From Streptococcus mitis (GTDB lineage Bacteria > Bacillota > Bacilli > Lactobacillales > Streptococcaceae), in contig NZ_SWFJ01000011.1 in NCBI RefSeq assembly GCF_005144795.1, forward strand, positions 1-64,000: DNA of 64,000 nucleotides. The letters are read 5' to 3'. Positions 9,370 to 17,800 of the stretch are shown piece by piece. The position numbers and the translations under genes are program-made. The stretch's first letter is position 1, and the number at the start of each line of letters is the position of its first letter. The notes under the pieces were generated by a model that saw only the letters and a list, made by a program, of their open reading frames with translations, made no database searches and was not told where the DNA came from.

Positions 9370-10230
9370 TTAATTTATTCTAAAGCTCGGATCTTTCAAA
9401 CTCTGCACACTGGCATTGATTACCGCACCGACAATCAAGATCTTAGCGATGAGAATAAACCAGAACATCATGACCACCACGACAATCGAACTGAAAAAAC
9501 GGACGTCCACTAGGTGATTGACATAATTGTTGACATAGACTGAAAAGATATTAAGTAGTAAGACCAGAGTCAGCATGACAAAGGCACTACCTGGCAATAC
9601 ATGTCGAATTCGTCGGACCTTAACATTAGGCAAGAAATAATAAAGCATGACCAAGATTGCAAAAATCAAGGCATAGACCAAGGGGCCTGTTAGGTCTTGC
9701 AGATAATCAAAGAGAGGACTATCCGATTTCCCGTAGCTCTTGATAAGGTTGAGAAGCATGCGGCCAAAAACACTCAAAAACAGAGCTGAGGCGAAGAGAA
9801 TCTGCAAGCCAAAACTGACAAACAAACTCATGAGCTGACTAGAAATCATTCCACGATTTTTAGCTACTCCGTAAGCTTTATTGAAGGCTTTCTGTAGGAA
9901 ATTCATTGATTTTGAAAAGGTCCAGAGGGCTGACAAAACCGCAAAACTCAATAAGCCCGTTGACGGTTGGGTCAGCACTTCTGTAATAATCTTTGCGACC
10001 ACATCATACATGGTTTCTGGCAAAAATTCATTGACAACCTTTAAAAAATTAGAGACTGGAATCTGAAAATAAGGGAGGATATTAACCACCACCAAAAGCA
10101 GGGGGAAAATCGAAATCAACCAATAGTAGGCTACTGCGACGCTGGTCAACTCACTATCTGATGCTTGATAATAATGTAAAAAAGCTTTTAATAAAGGTTT
10201 GTCTATCAGCTCTTTCCACCACTTCTTCAT
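9370..10230 (-). CDS. YihY/BrkB-family inner membrane protein
   Basis: 286 residues from ATG 10230, preceded by AAGGAG at good spacing; a GTG-initiated extension (MKECD) is disfavoured. About six membrane helices are apparent (for example YWLISIFPLLLVVVNILPYF and SSIVVVVMMFWFILIAKILIVGAVI). This is the YihY/virulence factor BrkB family, once misnamed RNase BN; the substrate and function are not established. It lies downstream of a BOX element and the antiporter gene, in the same direction. Confidence 0.88.
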   Translation of the reverse strand: MKKWWKELIDKPLLKAFLHYYQASDSELTSVAVAYYWLISIFPLLLVVVNILPYFQIPVSNFLKVVNEFLPETMYDVVAKIITEVLTQPSTGLLSFAVLSALWTFSKSMNFLQKAFNKAYGVAKNRGMISSQLMSLFVSFGLQILFASALFLSVFGRMLLNLIKSYGKSDSPLFDYLQDLTGPLVYALIFAILVMLYYFLPNVKVRRIRHVLPGSAFVMLTLVLLLNIFSVYVNNYVNHLVDVRFFSSIVVVVMMFWFILIAKILIVGAVINASVQSLKDPSFRIN

Positions 10231-10255
10231 GTCACACTCCTTCACTTACAATCTT

Positions 10256-10359
10256 ATACTCAATGAAAATCAAAGAGCAAACTAGGAAGCTAGCCGTAAG
10301 CTGTACTTGAGTACGGTAAGGCGACGCTGACGTGGTTTGAAGAGATTTTCGAAGAGTAT
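10256..10359 (-). repeat. BOX element, A-C form without B
   Basis: About 104 bp with the BOX termini ATACTC(TTCGAAAATC) and (GATTTTCATT)GAGTAT. The interior contains GTACGGTAAGGCGACGCTGA, the boxA core on which BOX-PCR primers are based. The boxB units are missing. It sits between the antiporter stop (3 bp away) and yihY, so any transcript of yihY would carry it as leader hairpins. Confidence 0.85.
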
Positions 10360-10362
10360 TAA

Positions 10363-12417
10363 CTAATTTCTTCTTACCAATTCCACCATATCATAAGGCA
10401 GGGTATTGGCAGTTTCCTTCAAGGAATAGTTCTCTAAGTTATTGACATTTTGTCGTAACTTCTTGGCATACTTGGTCGTAATCAATCGTTTTTCTTCGTA
10501 TTCGAAAATCAACTTGCGCTCCAGATAATAGCCTCTCAGCATTTCATCGATATTGTTGGGCTTAACTCGGTTGATAACCCGCTCGACAAAGGCACCACTG
10601 GTGATAATAGCTGTTTCTCGGAGACGAGAATCCTGCATGAAGCTGATCAAAGAACTCTTGTAAACACCTTTTAGGTTCTCTAAACTTTCGATGATCATCT
10701 CAGTATTTTCTAGATAGAGCTCTGCAATTTGGTCATAGTCAAGGGCTCTGAGTTTCTGTGATTCTTCATTTTTCCAACTGCGAAAGGTCTTGCCTAAGGT
10801 AAAGACTTCATGAAGGAGAAAACGTAACATCCGCAAGGAAACAAGGAAATAATAGGTCAATCGTGAAGCAAATTTACGATTGATACTTTGTTCCATGTTT
10901 TTCAAATAACGTTGGTAGACTCGATAGGCACGCTCACTCATCTTGTCTTCTTCGTAAGCCTGTTCCAAACCATCACTTTCAATACTGAGGATGAGAAGTT
11001 TCAAGGCCTCCCAGTCCTCTTGTTCACCCTTATTTTCTTGACTCAGGATAAGATTCTCTATTCGTCCATGGTAATTGTCAATGGCTGCATAGAGAGGGAG
11101 CTTATTCTTATGAGTTTCAAGTTCTTTTTCTAACTCCGAAGTAACCTCATTCAAAATGGCGATATGCATGAGATAATCCTTGCTTTCTTCCTGTTCATCC
11201 GAAAGATGGGGCAAGACCAAGAGACCTGTTAAAAAGCTTACAAGTGTCACACCTGCGACGAGGAAAAGCAAGAGAGGATACTCCTGCTCTAGATTACTTG
11301 GTATCAAAAGAATCGTAGCAATCGACACCGTTCCCTTAACACCTGAGAAGGTCAAGAGAAGCATGTCCTTCATATACTTATTTAACTTTTTCTTGAGACG
11401 TCTAGTCCTATAGGCATAATAGCCATAAATCATGACAAAACGAATAGCAAAGAGGAGAAAGGTAAGGACTATAAGAGATACCAATAACAGTAAGGGATTA
11501 TAGATTGGATTGGTCAAGATAGGCTCTGCTATCATTTCCAACTCCATCCCTAAAATCACAAAGACAGAACCGTTCAGCATAAAATTCACTGTATGCCAAA
11601 CCGTCTCGGTCACCGTATCCACTTGGGCTTCGAGGAGCGTAATTTTCTTAAAACGGCTTGCCTTTAGAATCCCAGCAACTACAACGGCAATAATTCCTGA
11701 AACGTGTACTTCTTCTGCTAGAAAGAAGGTTATCAAGGGTAAACTCAATTCCAGAAGGAGCTCACTAGCAATATCTGTTGCTCTCACACTTAGCAAGAAA
11801 CTATGGAGGAAACGGTTGGTCATGGCTGTTAAAAAGCCAATCAAAAAACCGCCTAGTATTGAAAAGATGAGCGAACTACTCGCTTGCCCAAGGGAAAAGG
11901 CCCCAGTTGTCCAAGCTGTCAAAGCTACCTGAAAGGCAACCAAACCTGATGCATCATTCAAGAGTCCTTCACCCTTAAGGATATTGGACACACGCTTAGG
12001 AAAGCTAAAACGCTCCGAAAGAGAAGCAAAAGCCACCAAGTCCGTAGGCCCAAGGGCTGCCCCAACAGCCAAACAAGCTGCCAAGGGAAGGCTGAGCCAA
12101 AGAAGATGGGCCAAGCCACCCAAACTCAGGGTCGAGATGAAAATCACTGGAAATATGAGATAAACAATGATTCGCCAGTGTTTTAAAATAGCCGTAATAT
12201 CTGCTTCCTCTGACTCTCGGAAAAGCAAGGGCCCGATAACCAAGGCCAAAAACAACTCCGTATTGAGATGAAAATCGGTATTGGGTAAAAAGAGACCAAT
12301 CACAATTCCCAAAAGAATTTGCACCAAAGGAAGAGGTAAAAAGGGCAGGAGCTTATTGGTTGTACTTGAGACAATCAAGACCAGTAAAAATAGGATGAGG
12401 TAAATCAGTAATTCCAC
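10363..12417 (-). CDS. CPA1-family Na+/H+ antiporter (NhaP-type)
   Basis: 684 residues. The N-terminal two-thirds hold about 12 membrane helices with the CPA1 signatures GAALGPTDLVAFASL and LKGEGLLNDASGLVAF (the ND pair of the ion site). The last 270 or so residues (from about 410) are a cytoplasmic helical regulatory region ending in PYDMVELVRRN. It exchanges Na+ or K+ for H+ across the membrane to control internal pH and salt. It is the last gene of an ytqA-mnmM-small ORF-antiporter transcript, 12 bp downstream of the small ORF. Ion specificity cannot be read from sequence. Confidence 0.9.
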   Translation of the reverse strand: MELLIYLILFLLVLIVSSTTNKLLPFLPLPLVQILLGIVIGLFLPNTDFHLNTELFLALVIGPLLFRESEEADITAILKHWRIIVYLIFPVIFISTLSLGGLAHLLWLSLPLAACLAVGAALGPTDLVAFASLSERFSFPKRVSNILKGEGLLNDASGLVAFQVALTAWTTGAFSLGQASSSLIFSILGGFLIGFLTAMTNRFLHSFLLSVRATDIASELLLELSLPLITFFLAEEVHVSGIIAVVVAGILKASRFKKITLLEAQVDTVTETVWHTVNFMLNGSVFVILGMELEMIAEPILTNPIYNPLLLLVSLIVLTFLLFAIRFVMIYGYYAYRTRRLKKKLNKYMKDMLLLTFSGVKGTVSIATILLIPSNLEQEYPLLLFLVAGVTLVSFLTGLLVLPHLSDEQEESKDYLMHIAILNEVTSELEKELETHKNKLPLYAAIDNYHGRIENLILSQENKGEQEDWEALKLLILSIESDGLEQAYEEDKMSERAYRVYQRYLKNMEQSINRKFASRLTYYFLVSLRMLRFLLHEVFTLGKTFRSWKNEESQKLRALDYDQIAELYLENTEMIIESLENLKGVYKSSLISFMQDSRLRETAIITSGAFVERVINRVKPNNIDEMLRGYYLERKLIFEYEEKRLITTKYAKKLRQNVNNLENYSLKETANTLPYDMVELVRRN

Positions 12418-12428
12418 GCACGACCTCC

Positions 12429-12683
12429 TTAATCTTTTTTACAACAAGATTCAAACATCTCCTTCTGCTCTTTGATTTTTTGGTCAATCTTGGAACAATC
12501 CTTGTGCTCAATTTTTCTCTGGCACCGTTCCATTTCAAGAGCAACTAATTTTTTCTTGATTTTAAGCATTTTTTTGCTCATATGCGCTTGGTCTAGCACT
12601 CCCACTGCTCGTTCGTGGTGGGTTGATTCGACAAAATTCTGGCGCATGGCATCCAGCTTTTCACGTAGGTATTGTTTATCCAT
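12429..12683 (-). CDS. Small charged Cys-containing protein, unknown
   Basis: 84 residues (MDKQYLREKLDAMRQNFVES). I do not recognise a named family. It is almost entirely helical and Lys/Glu-rich, with four cysteines: C54 and C63 in RCQRKIEHKDC, and a C-terminal CC pair in MFESCCKKD. It overlaps the end of mnmM by 8 bp, so it is translationally coupled to a tRNA-modification gene and precedes the antiporter by 12 bp. The conserved position and good ribosome site argue it is real. Metal binding by the cysteines is only a guess. Confidence 0.75.
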   Translation of the reverse strand: MDKQYLREKLDAMRQNFVESTHHERAVGVLDQAHMSKKMLKIKKKLVALEMERCQRKIEHKDCSKIDQKIKEQKEMFESCCKKD

Positions 12684-13233
12684 GTCTATATCTCTCTAAT
12701 TTTTCAATCATTACTAAAAATGGTGGGTTGTTAACTTGATTAAGAGTTCGGTAAATGGCAGCTGTGTACTCTTGTTGGTTCAACTGACTAACAAAATCCA
12801 AGACAGCATCCCTCTCGAGGTCGCCTCCTTCATGACCATAGTAGATCATGATAGCAATCCGTCCCCCTTTGACAAGCAAATGACACAGCTTTTCTAATGC
12901 TTCAATCGTTGTCTGAGGTCGGGTAATGACGGATTTATCAGCAGACGGCAGATAGCCCAGATTAAAGATCCCTGCCTTGGCTTCAGTCACAAACTGGTCC
13001 AGTATCTCATGACCTTGCAAGATTAACTGGGCATTTGTCAGGCCAGCCTGATGCAAACGCTCTTGGGTCTTTTCCAAGGCTTGTTCCTGAATATCAAAAG
13101 CATAGACTTGCTTGGCTAGCTTGGCTAAAAAAAGCGTGTCATGACCATTTCCCATTGTCGCATCCACTACGATATCATCCTGAGTCACTACCTCAGCCAA
13201 AAAATCATGTGCCATCTCAAGTGGTCTTTTCAT
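12676..13233 (-). CDS. mnmM: tRNA (mnm5s2U34) methyltransferase, YtqB/MnmM family
   Basis: 185 residues from ATG 13233 (AGGAG ribosome site). Class I SAM-dependent methyltransferase with motif I DATMGNGHDTLFLA, AFDIQ as the acidic loop, and NLGYLPSADKSVITRP, which is characteristic of the YtqB family. YtqB homologues were shown in other Firmicutes to methylate 5-aminomethyl-2-thiouridine at the tRNA wobble base, replacing the missing MnmC. Older annotations call it an rRNA methylase. The gene overlaps the end of the TIGR01212 radical SAM gene by 17 bp, the ytqA-ytqB pairing known from Bacillus. Confidence 0.85.
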   Translation of the reverse strand: MKRPLEMAHDFLAEVVTQDDIVVDATMGNGHDTLFLAKLAKQVYAFDIQEQALEKTQERLHQAGLTNAQLILQGHEILDQFVTEAKAGIFNLGYLPSADKSVITRPQTTIEALEKLCHLLVKGGRIAIMIYYGHEGGDLERDAVLDFVSQLNQQEYTAAIYRTLNQVNNPPFLVMIEKLERYRHG

Positions 13234-14164
13234 TTTCAAACTCCTGTTTTACAGCCTTGCATCCTTGAACGCTTCCGCGACGTCGCATCTCCATCTCAAT
13301 GCTGTTGAGAACTTCCCATTTATTGAGGCTCCACATAGGACCAATCAGCATATCCCTAGGTGCATCTCCTGTAATTCGATGAATGACGATATGCTTGGGA
13401 ATGATTTCCAGTTGGTCACAGATGACCTTAACATATTCGTCTTGGCTCATCAGTTGCAAACGTCCCTCGTGGTAATCTCGTTGCATACGCGTATTGGTCA
13501 TCAGGTGAAGCAAGTGCAGTTTAATTCCTTGAATATCGTTATCCGTAACACAGCGGCGGACATTTTCAATCATCATCTCATGGGTTTCACCAGGAAGTCC
13601 ATTAATCAAATGAGAAACAATCTCAATCTTGGGATACTTTCTCAAACGCTTGACCGTTTCCACGTACAACTCATAGGAATGGGCACGGTTAATCAGATCA
13701 GAGGTTGTTTCATAAGTAGTCTGCAAGCCCAATTCAACCGTCACATGCATGCGTTCCGATAATTCAGCCAAATATTCAATGGTTTCATCTGGTAAACAGT
13801 CTGGCCGTGTTCCGATATTGATTCCTACTACACCTGGCTCATTGATAGCCTGCTCATAACGCTCTCGGATGACTTCCACCTTTTCATGGGTGTTGGTAAA
13901 ATTTTGAAAATAAACCAGATACTTCTGAACATCCGGCCACTTACGGTGCATAAAGTCAATTTCCTTATAAAATTGCTCACGGATAGGCGCGTCCGGTGCT
14001 ACGATAGCATCTCCAGAACCTGAAACCGTACAAAAAGTACAGCCTCCATGAGCCACCGTTCCATCACGATTGGGACAGTCAAACCCCGCATCAATAGGGA
14101 CTTTAAAGGTCTTTTCTCCAAAGAGTTTTCGATAATAATCATTCAAGGTGTTATAAGATTTCAT
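13217..14164 (-). CDS. TIGR01212-family radical SAM protein (YtqA/YhcC)
   Basis: 315 residues from ATG 14164 (MKSYNTLNDYYRKLFG); the open frame extends to 14341 but the extra 59 residues lie upstream of the promoter and look non-coding. The [4Fe-4S]/SAM cluster motif appears as CPNRDGTVAHGGCTFC (near residue 30), and NIGTRPDCLPDE follows, typical of the Elp3-like group. Partnership with mnmM, 17 bp overlap, suggests a role in tRNA wobble modification in organisms lacking MnmC, but the reaction is inferred. The promoter places the transcript start at the ATG, so the message is probably leaderless. Confidence 0.88.
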   Translation of the reverse strand: MKSYNTLNDYYRKLFGEKTFKVPIDAGFDCPNRDGTVAHGGCTFCTVSGSGDAIVAPDAPIREQFYKEIDFMHRKWPDVQKYLVYFQNFTNTHEKVEVIRERYEQAINEPGVVGINIGTRPDCLPDETIEYLAELSERMHVTVELGLQTTYETTSDLINRAHSYELYVETVKRLRKYPKIEIVSHLINGLPGETHEMMIENVRRCVTDNDIQGIKLHLLHLMTNTRMQRDYHEGRLQLMSQDEYVKVICDQLEIIPKHIVIHRITGDAPRDMLIGPMWSLNKWEVLNSIEMEMRRRGSVQGCKAVKQEFENEKTT

Positions 14165-14171
14165 AACTTTC

Positions 14172-14200
14172 ATTATAACAAAAAACACCCACAATCTCAA
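14172..14200 (-). promoter_or_regulatory. Promoter of the radical SAM gene, leaderless arrangement
   Basis: Minus-strand -35 TTGAGA (14195-14200), 17-bp spacer, extended -10 TG-T-TATAAT (-10 at 14172-14177). Seven bases (GAAAGTT) separate the -10 from the ATG at 14164, so the transcript would start at or within one or two bases of the start codon. No Shine-Dalgarno precedes it. Confidence 0.65.
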
Positions 14201-14255
14201 AAGCCTGACTTTCCTATAAATTCCTCTGTTTCTCGTTTCCTTTAGCGATTTTTTA

Positions 14256-14264
14256 TGATACAAT
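14256..14264 (+). promoter_or_regulatory. Extended -10 promoter of the DUF3397 gene, leaderless arrangement
   Basis: TG-A-TACAAT at 14256-14264; the -35 is poor. Six bases separate it from the ATG at 14271, so transcription would begin at or next to the start codon. Confidence 0.5.
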
Positions 14265-14270
14265 ATGGGT

Positions 14271-14624
14271 ATGATTTTAATGAAATTAGCATCTATTTTA
14301 TTATTGATACTGACTTTAGTAGTCTGCATTATCATAACCAAACTTTTTAGATTAAAAAAATTAGGACGAAACTTTGCGGATTTGGCTTTTCCAGTCTTGG
14401 TATTTGAGTACTACCTAATCACAGCTAAAACCTTTACCCATAATTTCCTCCCTAGACTGGGCCTAGCCCTCTCAGTCCTAGCCATTATTCTCGTCTTTTT
14501 CTTCCTTCTGAAAAAACGCAGTTTTTACTATCCTAAATTCATCAAATTTTTCTGGCGTGCAGGATTCTTAGTAACCCTTATCATGTATATCGAAATGATT
14601 GTTGAATTGTTCTTAATGAAATAA
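14271..14624 (+). CDS. DUF3397 family small membrane protein
   Basis: 117 residues if started at ATG 14271; ATGs at 14265 and 14280 are alternatives and none has a clear ribosome site. Four hydrophobic helices are visible (LASILLLILTLVVCIIITKLF, ADLAFPVLVFEYYLITA, LGLALSVLAIILVFFFLL, AGFLVTLIMYIEMIVELFL). It matches the DUF3397 family of Lactobacillales membrane proteins; the function is unknown. It diverges from the radical SAM gene across a 106-bp gap and has its own terminator. Confidence 0.8.
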   Translation: MILMKLASILLLILTLVVCIIITKLFRLKKLGRNFADLAFPVLVFEYYLITAKTFTHNFLPRLGLALSVLAIILVFFFLLKKRSFYYPKFIKFFWRAGFLVTLIMYIEMIVELFLMK

Positions 14625-14627
14625 TCG

Positions 14628-14656
14628 AATCCCTAAACATTTTCTAGGGATTTTTG
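14628..14656 (+). terminator. Terminator of the DUF3397 gene
   Basis: Stem AATCCCTA / TAGGGATT (14628-14635, 14645-14652) running into TTTTT. Confidence 0.75.
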
Positions 14657-14714
14657 CTTTCTCTACAAAATAGGATAGACAATAACACTATACAATTTTA
14701 TATAATTTTATACA

Positions 14715-14752
14715 AAGAAAATCCCTTAGAAACTTATATTCCAAGGGATTTA
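14715..14752 (-). terminator. Terminator of bgaA
   Basis: Nine-bp stem AAATCCCTT / AAGGGATTT (14719-14727, 14743-14751); on the minus strand it is followed by a T-rich run, about 60 bp past the bgaA stop. Confidence 0.7.
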
Positions 14753-14812
14753 TCTTCTATCTAGGACAGAGTTTCTCTCTGATTTTTAATGATAAAGAAG
14801 GTATCAAAATTT

Positions 14813-17800
14813 CTAATCTTCTTTTTTACCTTTAGTGGCTACTAATCCTGCACTCAAACCGAGAAGAGCTAAGCCTGCTGCTACTGCTGCTTGGCTTGTC
14901 GCACTTCCTGTATTTGGTAACTGGGCTTTATTAGCTTGACCGGCTTCACTTGAAGCGATTTGTTTTGTATCTGCTTTTTCTGACACTTGTGGTTTTGTAG
15001 TTTCTTGAGCTACTGGTTTGGGTGTTTCGCCAGCTGTCCCCACTTCCACGATACGATCTTTTACAGCGACTTTATCGTAGGTGTCTTTGAGTTGGCGTTT
15101 ACCATTGTCCACTTCAATCAAGCGAACACGGACACCTTGTTTTCCTTCTTGGAGGACACGGGTTTCACCTAGATACAACTTATCAGACTTACGCTCCTGA
15201 ACTTTGAAGTCGATGGTTTCTTCTTCGACTACAAGTTCTGGTCTGTTGAGCACAAGATTTTTCACTTCGTCTTCTGGAAGAGAAGTGCCTGGGTTTGTCC
15301 CAACTTCCACGATACGATCTTGTGCAGCGACTTTATCATAGGTTTCTTTGAGTTGGCGTTTACCATTTTCCACTTCGATCAAGTGAACACGGATGCCTTG
15401 TCTTCCTTTTTGAATGACACGGGTTTCACCTAGATACAACTTGTCAGACTTACGCTCCTGAACTTTGAAATCAATGGTTTCTTCTTCGATTACAAGTTCT
15501 GGTCTGTTGAGCACAAGATTTTTCACTTCGTCTTCTGGCAGAGAAGTGCCTGGTTTAGTACCAACTTCTACTATACGATTTTGTGCAGCAACTTTATCAT
15601 AGGTTTCTTTGAGTTGACGTTTACCATTTTCCACTTCAATCAAGTGAACACGAACGCCTTGTTTTCCTTCTTGGAGGACACGAGTTTCACCTAGATACAA
15701 CTTATCAGATCTACGTTCCTGAACCCTGAAGTCGATGGTTTCTTCTTCGACAACAAGTTCTGGGCGATTCAGAACAAGATTCTTCACTTCGTCTTCTGGA
15801 AGAGAAGTGCCTGGGTTGGTTCCGACCAAGACGATGCGGTCTGTTGGTGCCTCTACCACTTCATGGAGTTTTTCTTCCTTACTTCCATTAGGATTTATAG
15901 CTGTGAAGATACGTTCCTTACCAACTTTTCCTTCTTGTTCTACACGAGTTTCACCAAGATACAGTGTTGAATCCTTTTTCTCAACTATCTTGTAGGCTAT
16001 ATCTTTTTCAACCAATTCAAGTTTTGGAAGTTCTTCTTGTACTGCAGCAACTGTTTTCTCAGAAACTGGTTTTTCCTTAGTCAACTGGATACGGTATTCC
16101 TTGACTTGTTTTCCATTTTCTGAAACAAGACGAACAAGTACTGGAAGACTATCATCGCCACTATCTACAACTGTTGAAGCTACTCGATTGATTTCTTCAA
16201 CTGAGACTTTTGGACGTTGACCTTTATAGGTGATTTGATAATCTTGACGATTTTCAGCGAAATCAGCAAGTTCTTTTCCATCTACAAGAATCTTCGATTG
16301 AGTGCTTTCTTGAGGCAATTCGCTTGGTGCAAGGAAGGTCATCTCAATCATCGCAACACCGCTCTTATTTGCTTTACGCTCCATACGCCATCTCATAGCT
16401 TTGGCTTTGACAGCTTTAAATGTTACGTTTATTTCATCACCAGCTTCAATGTCTTTATCCGCACGATAAGGAACAGCTTCCCAATTTTCTGGGTTGTTGA
16501 ATGGATGTCCTGATTCGTAAGCTTGGTAGTTTGAATAGTAGGTTGGCACTTCAAAGTCTGGACCGACATAGCGTTCCAAAACAAGTTTAGATGGTGCATC
16601 TGTACCACTATCTGCAAAGAACTGAACTTTTCCTTGTGCAACAGTCCGTTCTACAATCTTCCCATTTTCACGGAAGATTACGCCTGCTGATACTTCTGGA
16701 TTGGTAGACGGTCTTGCAGACCAGTTTGTCCAACGACGATTTTCTGAATGATCTCTGTCATTGAGATAGTCAACGCGGTCATGAGAGTTTTTATCAATAT
16801 CGTTGGTTGCTGAAGCAAAGGCCTGATTACCATTTTCATCATAGTTAGGGTTATCTGAAAGAGCCTCACCAAGTTTATCTGTCACTCGTACAGTGAACTC
16901 TGCAGTAAGATTGCTACCAAGGACATGACCTCGAACAGTAAATTGACCTGCTTTTGTCAGATTTTCTGCTGGAACTTCTTCCCATTCAACTGTCAGGTCT
17001 TTTGTTTCGTAGCCGTCTTTACCTGTGAAGTAAACTGGAACCTTAGTCGGCAATTCAAGTGCTTGACCTACTTGTACCAAGCGAGCTTGTTTAACCACAG
17101 CAACTGGTTTATGAGAAAGTAAGTTCTTATCCTTAGTGAAGTGCAGACGGTATTCTCCTAAGATGTCGCCATTTTCAGCTTTCGCGATGACACGAACTGG
17201 CTCACCTTCACGAACACTTGGAACAACAGTCGCTAGGCCATTGTTGCTAACACTTGCTGTGACTGCGGGAACTTTTCCATCTACAGACTCAAGGTAGTAG
17301 TCTGTCAAATCAGGGTTGAAGTTTGCTAAGTCTTTGCCGTCAACTTGGATTCTTGTTTGTCCTTGTTTGGCTGCCGCAACTTGTTTCGCAAAGATTTGTA
17401 CTTCTGTGATAGACGTTCCACGCTTGTTATCTGCTTTAACCATGCGAATACGAACAGCATAGGTTTCAACTTTATCAAAGCTAAAGTGGTTCATTTCTCC
17501 AGCCTTGAGTTGAGCAGGGGCTTTTAGATTAGTCACTTGTTTCCAGTTAGCAGAATCATTAAAGACATGGTCCTCATTGCCTACAAAGCTAGGATTCTTA
17601 GGAGCTGTTGGAGCAGTATTACCAACATAATACTCAATCACATAAGACTTCGGTGCACCAACGCCATGGTCTTCGTGGAATCCGACACTTAGATTATCAA
17701 CGGAGCGTTTGCTCAAGATACCTGAATCTCCAAACAGAACACCGACTGAAGCTTCTGGATTACTACGATTCCAGTTTGTCCAACGATTGGCTGGTCGGTC

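Noticed and set aside
10256..10359. RUP element
   Set aside because: The terminal and core sequences, including the BOX-PCR primer core, fit BOX instead.
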